Of a stretch of DNA of 64,000 nt, positions 1 through 15,118 are shown piece after piece. A program made the translations under genes and the position numbers. Positions within the stretch are counted from its first letter, which is position 1; each line of letters starts with the position of its first letter. The notes under the pieces were generated by a model. That model was given only the letters and a program-made list of their open reading frames with translations, had not been told where the DNA came from and ran no database searches. Origin of the DNA: Crossaster papposus. Lineage: Eukaryota > Echinodermata > Asteroidea > Velatida > Solasteridae. The DNA is taken from NCBI GenBank assembly GCA_037893245.1, contig JBAIAA010000653.1, forward strand, positions 1-64,000, in the 5' to 3' direction.

Positions 1-1839
1 TAGGGATATGCCGATTGTAGACCAAATCTTAAATATATAGTAGTAGGGATATGCCGATTGTAGACCAAATCTTAAATATGTAGTAGTAGGGATATGCCGA
101 TTGTAGACAAAAATTTTAATATGTAGTAGTTGGGTTATGCCGATTGTAGACCAAATCTTAAATATGTAGTAGTAGGGATATGCCGATTGTAGACCAAATC
201 CTAAATATGTAGTAGTAGGGATATGCCGATTGTAGACCAAATCTTAAATATGTAGTAGTAGGGATATGCCGATTGTAGACCAAATCTTAAATATGTAGTA
301 GTAGGGATATGCCGATTGTAGACCAAATCTTAAATATGTAGTAGTAGGGATATGCCGATTGTAGACCAAATCTTAAATATGTAGTAGTATGGAAATGCCG
401 ATTGTAGACCAAATCTTAAATATGTAGTAGTAGGGATATGCCGATTGTAGACCAAATCTTAAATATGTAGTAGTAGGGATATGCCGATTGTATACCAAAT
501 CTTAAATATGTAGTAGTAGGGATATGCCGATTGTAGACCAAATCTTAAATATGTAGTAGTAGGGATATGCCGATTGTAGACCAAATCTTAAATATGTAGT
601 AGTAGGGATATGCCGATTATAGACCAAATCTTAAATATGTAGTAGTAGGGATATGCCGATTGTAGACAAAATTTGTAATATGTAGTAGTTGGGTTATGCC
701 GATTGTAGACCAAATCTTAAATATGTAGTAGTAGGGATATGCCGATTGTAGACCAAATCTTAAATATGTAGTAGTAGGGATATGCCGATTGTAGACCAAA
801 TCTTAAATATGTAGTAGTAGGGATATGCCGATTGTAGACCAAATCTTAAATATGTAGTAGTAGGGATATGACGATTGTAGACCAAATCTTAAATATGTAG
901 TAGTAGGGATATGCCGATTGTAGACCAAATCTTAAATATGTAGTAGTGGGGATATGCCGATTGTAGACCAAATCTTAAATATGTAGTAGTAGGGATATGC
1001 CGATTGTAGACCAAATCTTAAATATGTAGTAGTAGGGATATGCCGATTGTAGACCAAATCTTAAATATGTAGTAGTAGGGATATGCCGATTGTAGACCAA
1101 ATCTTAAATATGTAGTAGTAGGGATATGCCGATTGTAGACCAAATCTTAAATATGTAGTAGTAGGGATATGCCGATTGTAGACCAAATCTTAAATATGTA
1201 GTAGTAGGGATATGCCGATTGTAGACCAAATCTTAAATATGTAGTAGTAGGGATATGCCGATTGTATACGAAATCTTAAATATGTAGTAGTAGGGATATG
1301 CCGATTGTAGACCAAATCTTAAATATGTAGTAGTAGGGATATGCCGATTGTAGACCAAATCTTAAATATGTAGTAGTAGGGATATGCCGATTGTAGACCA
1401 AATCTTAAATATGTAGTAGTAGGGATATGCCGATTGTAGACAAAATTTTTAATATGTAGTAGTTGGGTTATGCCGATTGTAGACCAAATCTTAAATATGT
1501 AGTAGTAGGGATATGCCGATTGTAGACCAAATCTTAAATATGTAGTAGTAGGGATATGCCGATTGTAGACCAAATCTTAAATATGTAGTAGTAGGGATAT
1601 GCCGATTGTAGACCAAATCTTAAATATGTAGTAGTAGGGATATGCCGATTGTAGACCAAATCTTAAATATGTAGTAGTAGGGATATGCCGATTGTAGACC
1701 AAATCTTAAATATGTAGTAGTAGGGATATGCCGATTGTAGACCAAATCTTAAATATGTAGTAGTAGGGATATGCCGATTGTAGACCAAATCTTAAATATG
1801 TAGTAGTAGTAGGGATATGCCGATTGTAGACAAATCTTA

Positions 1840-1956
1840 AAAAACTCAATTTGATCTGATAACAAAACAAACGCACATTTATTATTATGTAAAGGGAAAG
1901 AAGTGTGCAGTAGAAATAAACACCTGATGTGGGAACAAGCGCTCGAGTTAAATATG
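1840..1956. repeat. Single-unit cassette (exemplar)
   Basis: The cassette replaces the normal monomer after AAATCTTAAA. A head of about 48 bp (ACTCAATTTGATCTGATAAC, then an A-rich tract ending in ATTATTATG) is followed by one 67-bp unit starting TAAAGGGAAAGAAGTGTGCA and ending CGAGTTAAATATG, which flows into the next TAGTAGTAGGG. In this class the upstream monomer usually reads GTAGACAAATC (one C lost), the head usually has AAACGCAC, and the unit usually ends AGCGCTCGAG. I count about 15 such cassettes. Confidence 0.92.
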
Positions 1957-2121
1957 TAGTAGTAGGGATATGCCGATTGTAGACCAAATCTTAAATATGT
2001 AGTAGTAGGGATATGCCGATTGTAGACCAAATATTAAATATGTAGTAGTAGGGATATGCCGATTGTAGACCAAATCTTAAATATGTAGTAGTAGGGATAT
2101 GCCGATTGTAGACCAAATCTT

Positions 2122-2306
2122 AAAAAACTCAATTTGATCTGATAACAAAACAAACTCACATTTATTATTATGTAAAGGGAAAGAAGTGTGCAGTAGAAAT
2201 AAACACCTGATGTGGGAACAAGCCCTCGAGTTAAATATGTAAAGGGAAAGAAGTGTGCAGTAGAAATAAACACCTGATGTGGGAACAAGCCCTCGAGTTA
2301 AATATG
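2122..2306. repeat. Double-unit cassette (exemplar)
   Basis: Same head as the single-unit form but with AAACTCAC, followed by two tandem 67-bp units, both ending AGCCCTCGAG. This is the commonest form (about 29 in the window) and dominates 10-18 kb and 36-61 kb. In many right-arm copies the second unit reads GGGAAATAAG instead of GGGAAAGAAG. Confidence 0.92.
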
Positions 2307-5300
2307 TAGTAGTAGTAGGGATATGCCGATTTTAGACCAAATCTTAAATATGTAGTAGTAGGGATATGGCGATTGTAGACCAAATCTTAAATATGTAGTA
2401 GAAGGGATATGCCGATTGTAGACCAAATCTTAAATATGTAGTAGTAGGGATATGCCGATTGTAGACCAAATCTTAAATATGTAGTAGTAGGGATATGCCG
2501 ATTGTAGACCAAATCTTAAATATGTAGTAGTAGGGATATGCCGATTGTAGACCAAATCTTAAATATGTAGTAGTATGGATATGCCGATTGTAGACCAAAT
2601 CTTAAATATGTAGTAGTAGGGATATGCCGATTGTATACCAAATCTTAAATATGTAGTAGTAGGGATATGCCGATTGTAGACCAAATCTTAAATATGTAGT
2701 AGTAGGGATATGCCGATTGTAGACCAAATCTTAAATATGTAGTAGTAGGGATATGCCGATTGTAGACAAAATCTTAAATATGTAGTAGTAGGGATATGCC
2801 AATTGTAGACCAAATCTTAAATATGTAGTAGTAGGGATATGCCGATTATAGACCAAATCTTAAATATGTAGTAGTAGGGATATGCCGATTGTAGACAAAA
2901 TTTTTAATATGTAGTAGTTGGGTTATGCCGATTGTAGACCAAATCTTAAATATGTAGTAGTAGGGATATGCCGATTGTAGACCAAATCTTAAATATGTAG
3001 TAGTAGGGATATGCCGATTGTAGACCAAATCTTAAATATGTAGTAGTAGGGATATGCCGATTGTAGACCAAATCTTAAATATGTAGTAGTAGGGATATGC
3101 CGATTGTAGACCAAATCTTAAATATGTAGTAGTAGGGATATGCCGATTGTAGACCAAATCTTAAATATGTAGTAGTGGGGATATGCCGATTGTAGACCAA
3201 ATCTTAAATATGTAGTAGTAGGGATATGCCGATTGTAGACCAAATCTTAAATATGTAGTAGTAGGGATATGCCGATTGTAGACCAAATCTTAAATATGTA
3301 GTAGTAGGGATATGCCGATTGTAGACCAAATCTTAAATATGTAGTAGTAGGGATATGCCGATTGTAGACCAAATCTTAAATATGTAGTAGTATGGATATG
3401 CCGATTGTAGACCAAATCTTAAATATGTAGTAGTAGGGATATGCCGATTGTAGACCAAATCTTAAATATGTAGTAGTAGGGATATGCCGATTGTATACCA
3501 AATCTTAAATATGTAGTAGTAGGGATATGCCGATTGTAGACCAAATCTTAAATATGTAGTAGTAGGGATATGCCGATTGTAGACCAAATCTTAAATATGT
3601 AGTAGTAGGGATATGCCGATTGTAGACCAAATCTTAAATATGTAGTAGTAGGGATATGCCGATTGTAGACAAATTTTTTAATATGTAGTAGTTGGGTTAT
3701 GCCGATTGTAGACCAAATCTTAAATATGTAGTAGTAGGGATATGCCGATTGTAGACCAAATCTTAAATATGTAGTAGTAGGGATATGCCGATTGTAGACC
3801 AAATCTTAAATATGTAGTAGTAGGGATATGCCGATTGTAGACCAAATCTTAAATATGTAGTAGTAGGGATATGCCGATTGTAGACCAAATCTTAAATATG
3901 TAGTAGTAGGGATATGCCGATTGTAGACCAAATCTTAAATATGTAGTAGTAGGGATATGCCGATTGTAGACCAAATCTTAAATATGTAGTAGTAGGGATA
4001 TGCCGATTGTAGACCAAATCTTAAATATGTAGTAGTAGGGATATGCCGATTGTAGACAAATCTTAAAAAACTCAATTTGATCTGATAACAAAACAAACGC
4101 ACATTTATTATTATGTAAAGGAAAAGAAGTGTGCAGTAGAAATAAACACCTGATGTGGGAACAAGCGCTCGAGTTAAATATGTAGTAGTAGGGATATGCC
4201 GATTGTAGACCAAATCTTAAATATGTAGTAGTAGGGATATGCCGATTGTAGACTAAATCTTAAATATGTAGTAGTAGGGATATGCCGATTGTAGACCAAA
4301 TCTTAAATATGTAGTAGTGGGGATATGCCGATTGTAGACCAAATCTTAAATATGTAGTAGTAGGGATATGCCGATTGTAGACCAAATCTTAAATATGTAG
4401 TAGTAGGGATATGCCGATTGTAGACCAAATCTTAAATATGTAGTAGTAGGGATATGCCGATTGTAGACCAAATCTTAAATATGTAGTAGTAGGGATATGC
4501 CGATTGTAGACCAAATCTTAAATATGTAGTAGTATGGATATGCCGATTGTAGACCAAATCTTAAATATGTAGTAGTAGGGATATGCCGATTGTAGACCAA
4601 ATCTTAAATATGTAGTAGTAGGGATATGCCGATTGTATACCAAATCTTAAATATGTAGTAGTAGGGATATGCCGATTGTAGACCAAATCTTAAATATGTA
4701 GTAGTAGGGATATGCCGATTGTAGACCAAATCTTAAATATGTAGTAGTAGGGATATGCCGATTGTAGACCAAATCTTAAATATGTAGTAGTAGGGATATG
4801 CCGATTGTAGACAAAATTTTTAATATGTAGTAGTTGGGTTATGCCGATTGTAGACCAAATCTTAAATATGTAGTAGTAGGGATATGCCGATTGTAGACCA
4901 AATCTTAAATATGTAGTAGTAGGGATATGCCGATTGTAGACCAAATCTTAAATATGTAGTAGTAGGGATATGCCGATTGTAGACTAAATCTTAAATATGT
5001 AGTAGTAGGGATATGCCGATTGTAGACCAAATCTTAAATATGTAGTAGTGGGGATATGCCGATTGTAGACCAAATCTTAAATATGTAGTAGTAGGGATAT
5101 GCCGATTGTAGACCAAATCTTAAATATGTAGTAGTAGGGATATGCCGATTGTAGACCAAATCTTAAATATGTAGTAGTAGGGATATGCCGATTGTAGACC
5201 AAATCTTAAATATGTAGTAGTAGGGATATGCCGATTGTAGACCAAATCTTAAATATGTAGTAGTATGGATATGCCGATTGTAGACCAAATCTTAAATATG

Positions 5301-6260
5301 TAGTAGTAGGGATATGCCGATTGTAGACCAAATCTTAAATATGTAGTAGTAGGGATATGCCGATTGTATACCAAATCTTAAATATGTAGTAGTAGGGATA
5401 TGCCGATTGTAGACCAAATCTTAAATATGTAGTAGTAGGGATATGCCGATTGTAGACCAAATCTTAAATATGTAGTAGTAGGGATATGCCGATTGTAGAC
5501 CAAATCTTAAATATGTAGTAGTAGGGATATGCCGATTGTAGACAAAATTTTTAATATGTAGTAGTTGGGTTATGCCGATTGTAGACCAAATCTTAAATAT
5601 GTAGTAGTAGGGATATGCCGATTGTAGACCAAATCTTAAATATGTAGTAGTAGGGATATGCCGATTGTAGACCAAATCTTAAATATGTAGTAGTAGGGAT
5701 ATGCCGATTGTAGACCAAATCTTAAATATGTAGTAGTAGGGATATGCCGATTGTAGACCAAATCTTAAATATGTAGTAGTAGGGATATGCCGATTGTAGA
5801 CCAAATCTTAAATATGTAGTAGTAGGGATATGCCGATTGTAGACCAAATCTTAAATATGTAGTAGTAGGGATATGCCGATTGTAGACCAAATCTTAAATA
5901 TGTAGTAGTAGGGATATGCCGATTGTAGACAAATCTTAAAAAACTCAATTTGATCTGATAACAAAACAAACGCACATTTATTATTATGTAAAGGGAAAGA
6001 AGTGTGCAGTAGAAATAAACACCTGATGTGGGAACAAGCGCTCGGGTTAAATATGTAGTAGTAGGGATATGCCGATTTTAGACCAAATCTTAAATATGTA
6101 GTAGTAGGGATATGCCGATTGTAGACTAAATCTTAAATATGTAGTAGTAGGGATATGCCGATTGTAGACCAAATCTTAAATATGTAGTAGTAGGGATATG
6201 CCGATTGTAGACTAAATCTTAAATATGTAGTAGTAGGGATATGCCGATTGTAGACCAAAT

Positions 6261-6516
6261 CTAAAAAAAACTCAATTTGATCTGATAACATAACAAACTC
6301 ACATTTATTATTATGTAAAGGGAAAGAAGTGTGCAGTATAAATAAACACCTGATGTGGGAACAAGCCATCGAGTTAAATATGTAAAGGGAAAGAAGTGTG
6401 CAGTAGAAATAAACACCTGATGTGGGAACAATCTCTCGAGTTAAATATGTAAAGGGAAAGAAGTGTGCAGTAGAAATAAACACCTGATGTGGGAACAAGC
6501 GCTCGAGTTAAATATG
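6261..6516. repeat. Triple-unit cassette (exemplar)
   Basis: The head is preceded by CTAAAAAAAACTC and carries AACATAAC. Three tandem 67-bp units follow: the first with GTATAAATAA, the second ending CAATCTCTCGAG, the third ending AGCGCTCGAG or AGCCCTCGAG. I count ten such cassettes. The constant order of the three unit variants shows that all triple cassettes descend from one ancestor copied with the array, not from repeated independent expansion. Confidence 0.92.
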
Positions 6517-9500
6517 TAGTAGTAGGGATATGCCGATTGTAGACCAAATCTTAAATATGTAGTAGTAGGGATATGCCGATTGTAGACTAAATCTTAAATA
6601 TGTAGTAGTAGGGATATGCCGATTGTAGACCAAATCTTAAATATGTAGTAGTGGGGATATGCCGATTGTAGACCAAATCTTAAATATGTAGTAGTAGGGA
6701 TATGCCGATTGTAGACCAAATCTTAAATATGTAGTAGTAGGGATATGCCGATTGTAGACCAAATCTTAAATATGTAGTAGTAGGGATATGCCGATTGTAG
6801 ACCAAATCTTAAATATGTAGTAGTAGGGATATGCCGATTGTAGACCAAATCTTAAATATGTAGTAGTATGGATATGCCGATTGTAGACCAAATCTTAAAT
6901 ATGTAGTAGTAGGGATATGCCGATTGTAGACCAAATCTTAAATATGTAGTAGTAGGGATATGCCGATTGTATACCAAATATTAAATATGTAGTAGTAGGG
7001 ATATGCCGATTGTAGACCAAATCTTAAATATGTAGTAGTAGGGATATGCCGATTGTAGACCAAATCTTAAATATGTAGTAGTAGGGATATGCCGATTGTA
7101 GACCAAATCTTAAATATGTAGTAGTAGGGATATGCCGATTGTAGACAAAATTTTTAATATGTAGTAGTTGGGTTATGCCGATTGTAGACCAAATCTTAAA
7201 TATGTAGTAGTAGGGATATGCCGATTGTAGACCAAATCTTAAATATGTAGTAGTAGGGATATGCCGATTGTAGACCAAATCTTAAATATGTAGTAGTAGG
7301 GATATGCCGATTGTAGACCAAATCTTAAATATGTAGTAGTAGGGATATGCCGATTGTAGACCAAATCTTAAATATGTAGTAGTAGGGATATGCCGATTGT
7401 AGACCAAATCTTAAATATGTAGTAGTAGGGATATGCCGATTGTAGACCAAATCTTAAATATGTAGTAGTAGGGATATGCCGATTGTAGACCAAATCTTAA
7501 ATATGTAGTAGTAGGGATATGCCGATTGTAGACAAATCTTAAAAAACTCAATTTGATCTGATAACAAAACAAACGCACATTTATTATTATGTAAAGGGAA
7601 AGAAGTGTGCAGTAGAAATAAACACCTGATGTGGGAACAAGCGCTCGAGTTAAATATGTAGTAGTAGGGATATGCCGATTGTAGACCAAATCTTAAATAT
7701 GTAGTAGTAGGGATATGCCGATTGTAGACCAAATCTTAAATATGTAGTAGTAGGGATATGCCGATTGTAGACTAAATCTTAAATATGTAGTAGTAGGGAT
7801 ATGCCGATTGTAGACCAAATCTAAAAAAAACTCAATTTGATCTGATAACATAACAAACTCACATTTATTATTATGTAAAGGGAAAGAAGTGTGCAGTATA
7901 AATAAACACCTGATGTGGGAACAAGCCCTCGAGTTAAATATGTAAAGGGAAAGAAGTGTGCAGTAGAAATAAACACCTGATGTGGGAACAATCTCTCGAG
8001 TTAAATATGTAAAGGGAAAGAAGTGTGCAGTAGAAATAAACACCTGATGTGGGAACAAGCCCTCGAGTTAAATATGTAGTAGTAGGGATATGCCGATTGT
8101 AGACCAAATCTTAAATATGTAGTAGTAGGGATATGCCGATTGTAGACCAAATCTTAAATATGTAGTAGTAGGGATATGCCGATTGTAGACCAAATCTTAA
8201 ATATGTAGTAGTAGGAATATGCCGATTGTAGACCAAATCTTAAATATGTAGTAGTAGGGATATGCCGATTGTAGACCAAATCTTAAATATGTAGTAGTAG
8301 GGATATGCCGATTGTATACCAAATCTTAAATATGTAGTAGTAAGGATATGCCGATTGTAGACCAAATCTTAAATATGTAGTAGTAGGGATATGCCGATTG
8401 TAGACCAAATCTTAAATATGTAGTAGTAGGGATATGCCGATTGTAGACCAAATCTTAAATATGTAGTAGTAGGGATATGCCGATTGTAGACCAAATCTTA
8501 AATATGTAGTTGTAGGGATATGCCGATTGTAGACCAAATCTTAAATATGTAGTAGTAGGGATATGCCGATTGTAGACCAAATCTTAAATATGTAGTAGTA
8601 GGGATATGCCGATTGTAGACCAAATCTTAAATATGTAGTAGTAGGGATATGCCGATTGTAGACCAAATCTTAAATATGTAGTAGTAGGGATATGCCGATT
8701 GTAGACCAAATCTTAAATATGTAGTAGTAGGGATATGCCGATTGTAGACCAAATCTTAAATATGTAGTAGTAGGGATATGCCGATTGTAGACCAAATCTT
8801 AAATATGTAGTAGTAGGGATATGCCGATTGTAGACCAAAACTTAAATATGTAGTAGTAGGGATATGCCGATTGTAGACCAAATCTTAAATATGTAGTAGT
8901 AGGGATATGCCGATTGTAGACCAAATCTTAAATATGTAGTAGTAGGGATATGCCGATTGTAGACCAAATCTTAAATATGTAGTAGTAGGGATATGCCGAT
9001 TGTAGACAAATCTTAAAAAACTCAATTTGATCTGATAACAAAACAAACTCACATTTATTATTATGTAAAGGGAAAGAAGTGTGCAGTAGAAATAAACACC
9101 TGATGTGGGAACAAGCGCTCGAGTTAAATATGTAGTAGTAGGGATATGCCGATTGTAGACCAAATCTTAAATATGTAGTAGTAGGGATATGCCGATTGTA
9201 GACTAAATCTTAAATATGTAGTAGTAGGGATATGCCGATTGTAGACCAAATCTTAAATATGTAGTAGTAGGGATATGCCGATTGTAGACTAAATCTTAAA
9301 TATGTAGTAGTAGGGATATGCCGATTGTAGACCAAATCTAAAAAAAACTCAATTTGATCTGATAACATAACAAACTCACATTTATTATTATGTAAAGGGA
9401 AAGAAGTGTGCAGTATAAATAAACACCTGATGTGGGAACAAGCCCTCGAGTTAAATATGTAAAGGGAAAGAAGTGTGCAGTAGAAATAAACACCTGATGT

Positions 9501-10521
9501 GGGAACAATCTCTCGAGTTAAATATGTAAAGGGAAAGAAGTGTGCAGTAGAAATAAACACCTGATGTGGGAACAAGCCCTCGAGTTAAATATGTAGTAGT
9601 AGGGATATGCCGATTGTAGACCAAATCTTAAATATGTAGTAGTAGGGATATGCCGATTGTAGACCAAATCTTAAATATGTAGTAGTAGGGATATGCCGAT
9701 TGTAGACCAAATCTTAAATATGTAGTAGTAGGAATATGCCGATTGTAGACCAAATCTTAAATATGTAGTAGTAGGGATATGCCGATTGTAGACCAAATCT
9801 TAAATATGTAGTAGTAGGGATATGCCGATTGTATACCAAATCTTAAATATGTAGTAGTAAGGATATGCCGATTGTAGACCAAATCTTAAATATGTAGTAG
9901 TAGGGATATGCCGATTGTAGACCAAATCTTAAATATGTAGTAGTAGGGATATGCCGATTGTAGACCAAATCTTAAATATGTAGTAGTAGGGATATGCCGA
10001 TTGTAGACCAAATCTTAAATATGTAGTTGTAGGGATATGCCGATTGTAGACCAAATCTTAAATATGTAGTAGTAGGGATATGCCGATTGTAGACCAAATC
10101 TTAAATATGTAGTAGTAGGGATATGCCGATTGTAGACCAAATCTTAAATATGTAGTAGTAGGGATATGCCGATTGTAGACCAAATCTTAAATATGTAGTA
10201 GTAGGGATATGCCGATTGTAGACCAAATCTTAAATATGTAGTATTAGGGATATGCCGATTGTAGACCAAATCTTAAATATGTAGTAGTAGGGATATGCCG
10301 ATTGTAGACCAAATCTTAAATATGTAGTAGTAGGGATATGCCGATTGTAGACCAAATCTTAAATATGTAGTAGTAGGGATATGCCGATTGTAGACCAAAT
10401 CTTAAATATGTAGTAGTAGGGATATGCCGATTGTAGACCAAATCTTAAATATGTAGTAGTAGGGATATGCCGATTGTAGACCAAATCTTAAATATGTAGT
10501 AGTAGGGATATGCCGATTGTA

Positions 10522-13500
10522 GACCAAATCTTAAATATGTAGTATTAGGGATATGCCGATTGTAGACCAAATCTTAAATATGTAGTAGTAGGGATATGCC
10601 GATTGTAGACCAAATCTTAAATATGTAGTAGTAGGGATATGCCGATTGTAGACCAAATCTTAAATATGTAGTAGTAGTGATATGCCGATTGTAGACCAAA
10701 TCTTAAATATGTAGTAGTAGGGATATGCCGATTGTAGACCAAATCTTTAAAAACTCAATTTGATCTGATAACAAAACAAACTCACATTTATTATTATATA
10801 AAGGGAAAGAAGTGTGCAGTAGAAATAAACACCTGATGTGGGAACAAGCCCTCGAGTTAAATATGTAGTAGTAGGGATATGCCGATTGTAGACCAAATCT
10901 TAAATATGTAGTATTAGGGATATGCCGATTGTAGACCAAATCTTAAATATGTAGTAGTAGGGATATGCCGATTGTAGACCAAATCTTAAATATGTAGTAG
11001 TAGGGATATGCCGATTGTAGACCAAATCTTAAATATGTAGTAGTAGTAGGGATATGCCGATTGTAGACCAAATCTTAAATATGTAGTAGTAGTAGGGATA
11101 TGCCGATTGTAGACCAAATCTTAAATATGTAGTAGTAGGGATATGCCGATTGTAGACCAAATCTTAAATATGTAGTAGTAGGGATATGCCGATTGTATAC
11201 CAAATCTTAAATATGTAGTAGTAGGGATATGCCGATTGTAGACCAAATCTTAAATATGTAGTAGTAGGGATATGCCGATTGTAGACCAAATCTTAAATAT
11301 GTAGTAGTAGGGATATGCCGATTGTAGACCAAATCTTAAATATGTAGTAGTAGGGATATGCCGATTGTAGACCAAATCTTAAATATGTAGTAGTAGGGAT
11401 ATGCCGATTGTAGACCAAATCTTAAATATGTAGTAGTAGGGATATGCCGATTGTAGACCAAATCTTAAATATGTAGTAGTAGGGATATGCCGATTGTAGA
11501 CCAAATCTTAAATATGTAGTAGTAGGGATATGCCGATTGTAGACCAAATCTTAAAAAACTCAATTTGATCTGATAACAAAACAAACTCACATTTATTATT
11601 ATGTAAAGGGAAAGAAGTGTGCAGTAGAAATAAACACCTGATGTGGGAACAAGCCCTCGAGTTAAATATGTAAAGGGAAAGAAGTGTGCAGTAGAAATAA
11701 ACACCTGATGTGGGAACAAGCCCTCGAGTTAAATATGTAGTAGTAGGGATATGCCGATTGTAGACCAAATCTTAAATATGTAGTAGTAGGGATATGCCGA
11801 TTGTAGACCAAATCTTAAATATGTAGTAGTAGGGATATGCCGATTGTATACCAAATCTTAAATATGTAGTAGTAGGGATATGCCGATTGTAGACCAAATC
11901 TTAAATATGTAGTAGTAGGGATATGCCGATTGTAGACCAAATATTAAATATGTAGTAGTAGGGATATGCCGATTGTAGACCAAATCTTAAATATGTAGTA
12001 GTAGGGATATGCCGATTGTAGACCAAATCTTAAATATGTAGTAGTAGGGATATGCCGATTGTAGACCAAATCTTAAATATGTAGTAGTAGGGATATGCCG
12101 ATTGTAGACCAAATCTTAAATATGTAGTAGTAGGGATATGCCGATTGTAGACCAAATCTTAAATATGTAGTAGTAGGGATATGCCGATTGTAGACCAAAT
12201 CTTAAATATGTAGTAGTAGGGATATGCCGATTGTAGACCAAATCTTAAATATGTAGTAGTAGGGATATGCCGATTGTAGACCAAATCTTAAATATGTAGT
12301 AGTAGGGATATGCCGATTGAAGACCAAATCTTAAATATGTAGTAGTAGGGATATGCCGATTGTAGACCAAATCTTAAATATGTAGTAGTAGGGATATGCC
12401 GATTGTAGACCAAATCTTAAATATGTAGTAGTAGGGATATGCCGATTGTAGACCAAATATTAAATATGTAGTAGTAGGGATATGCCGATTGTAGACCAAA
12501 TCTTAAATATGTAGTAGTAGGGATATGCCGATTGTAGACCAAATCTTAAAAAACTCAATTTGATCTGATAATAAAACAAACTCACATTTATTATTATGTA
12601 AAGGGAAAGAAGTGTGCAGTCGAAATAAACACCTGATGTGGGAACAAGCCCTCGAGTTAAATATGTAAAGGGAAAGAAGTGTGCAGTAGAAATAAACACC
12701 TGATGTGGGAACAAGCCCTCGAGTTAAATATGTAGTAGTAGGGATATGCCGATTGTAGACCAAATCTTAAATATGTAGTAGTAGGGATATGCCGATTGTA
12801 GACCAAATCTTAAATATGTAGTAGAAGGGATATGCCGATTGTAGACCAAATCTTAAATATGTAGTAGTAGGGATATGCCGATTGTAGACCAAATCTTAAA
12901 TATGTAGTAGTAGGGATATGCCGATTGTAGACCAAATCTTAAATATGTAGTAGTAGGGATATGCCGATTGTAGACCAAATCTTAAATATGTAGTAGTAGG
13001 GATATGCCGATTGTAGACCAAATCTTAAATATGTAGTAGTAGGGATATGCCGATTGTAGACCAAATCTTAAATATGTAGTAGTAGGGATATGCCGATTGT
13101 ATACCAAATCTTAAATATGTAGTAGTAGGGATATGCCGATTGTAGACCAAATCTTAAATATGTAGTAGTAGGGATATGCCGATTGTAGACCAAATCTTAA
13201 ATATGTAGTAGTAGGGATATGCCGATTGTAGACCAAATCTTAAATATGTAGTAGTAGGGATATGCCGATTGTAGACCAAATCTTAAATATGTAGTAGTAG
13301 GGATATGCCGATTGTAGACCAAATCTTAAATATGTAGTAGTAGGGATATGCCGATTGTAGACCAAATCTTAAATATGTAGTTGTAGGGATATGCCGATTG
13401 TAGACCAAATCTTAAATATGTAGTAGTAGGGATATGCCGATTGTAGACCAAATCTTAAATATGTAGTAGTAGGGATATGTCGATTGTAGACCAAATATTA

Positions 13501-15118
13501 AATATGTAGTAGTAGTGATATGCCGATTGTAGACCAAATCTTAAATATGTAGTAGTAGGGATATGCCGATTGTAGACCAAATCTTAAATATGTAGTAGTA
13601 GGGATATGCCGATTGTAGACCAAATCTTAAATATGTAGTAGTAGGGATATGCCGATTGTAGACCAAATCTTAAATATGTAGTAGTAGGGATATGCCGATT
13701 GTAGACCAAATCTTAAATATGTAGTAGTATGGATATGCCGATTGTAGACCAAATCTTAAATATGTAGTAGTAGGGATATGCCGATTGTAGACCAAATCTT
13801 AAATATGTAGTAGTAGGGATATGCCGATTGTAGACCAAATATTAAATATGTAGTAGTAGGGATATGCCGATTGTAGACCAAATCTTAAATATGTAGTAGT
13901 AGGGATATGCCGATTGTAGACCAAATCTTAAAAAACTCAATTTGATCTGATAACAAAACAAACTCACATTTATTATTATGTAAAGGGAAAGAAGTGTGCA
14001 GTAGAAATAAACACCTGATGTGGGAACAAGCCCTCGAGTTAAATATGTAAAGGGAAAGAAGTGTGCAGTAGAAATAAACACCTGATGTGGGAACAAGCCC
14101 TCGAGTTAAATATGTAGTAGTAGGGATATGCCGATTGTAGACCAAATCTTAAATATGTAGTAGTAGGGATATGCCGATTGTAGACCAAATCTTAAATATG
14201 TAGTAGTAGGGATATGCCGATTGTAGACCAAATCTTAAATATGTAGTAGTAGGGATATGCCGATTGTAGACCAAATCTTAAATATGTAGTAGTAGGGATA
14301 TGCCGATTGTAGACCAAATCTTAAATATGTAGTAGTAGTAGGGATATGCCGATTGTAGACCAAATCTTAAATATGTAGTAGTAGGGATATGCCGATTGTA
14401 GACCAAATCTTAAATATGTAGTAGTAGGGATATGCCGATTGTAGACCAAATCTTAAATATGTAGTTGTAGGGATATGCCGATTGTAGACCAAATCTTAAA
14501 TATGTAGTAGTAGGGATATGCCGATTGTAGACCAAATCTTAAATATGTAGTAGTAGGGATATGCCGATTGTAGACCAAATATTAAATATGTAGTAGTAGG
14601 GATATGCCGATTGTAGACCAAATCTTAAATATGTAGTAGTAGGGATATGCCGATTGTAGACCAAATCTTAAAAAACTCAATTTGATCTGATAACAAAACA
14701 AACTCACATTTATTATTATGTAAAGGGAAAGAAGTGTGCAGTAGAAATAAACACCTGATGTGGGAACAAGCCCTCGAGTTAAATATGTAAAGGGAAAGAA
14801 GTGTGCAGTAGAAATAAACACCTGATGTGGGAACAAGCCCTCGAGTTAAATATGTAGTAGTAGTAGGGATATGCCGATTGTAGACCAAATCTTAAATATG
14901 TAGTAGTAGGGATATGGCGATTGTAGACCAAATCTTAAATATGTAGTAGAAGGGATATGCCGATTGTAGACCAAATCTTAAATATGTAGTAGTAGGGATA
15001 TGCCGATTGTAGACCAAATCTTAAATATGTAGTAGTAGGGATATGCCGATTGTAGACCAAATCTTAAATATGTAGTAGTAGGGATATGCCGATTGTAGAC
15101 CAAATCTTAAATATGTAG
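10522..15118. repeat. Satellite block A2
   Basis: Plain 43-bp monomers with one single-unit cassette (10747-10865, with ATTATATAAAG at the head/unit junction) and four double-unit cassettes (11552-11737, 12547-12732, 13929-14114, 14669-14854). Cassette neighbourhoods repeat at steps of 995 bp (11465 to 12460) and 740 bp (13842 to 14582). The stretch 14582-15118 recurs at 17988-18524, an offset of 3,406 bp. Confidence 0.9.

Larger units (their letters stand above)
1..10521. repeat. Satellite block A1 (copy 1 of a long duplication)
   Basis: Matches 22669-33189 at a constant offset of 22,668 bp, including rare variants (AAATCCTAAAT near 190, GTATGGAAATG near 383, GTATACGAAAT near 1268, GTATTAGGG near 10243). 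The one mismatch I met while spot-checking is at 674 versus 23342. The end is approximate, because homology stops somewhere in uniform monomers between 10251 and 10522. Cassettes with one 67-bp unit: 1840-1956, 4063-4182, 5936-6055, 7539-7658, 9013-9132. With two: 2122-2306. With three: 6261-6516, 7821-8076, 9338-9593. Internal steps are 731 bp (17 monomers; 4690 to 5421) and 1,474/1,517 bp (7411 to 8885 and 7693 to 9210). Confidence 0.9.
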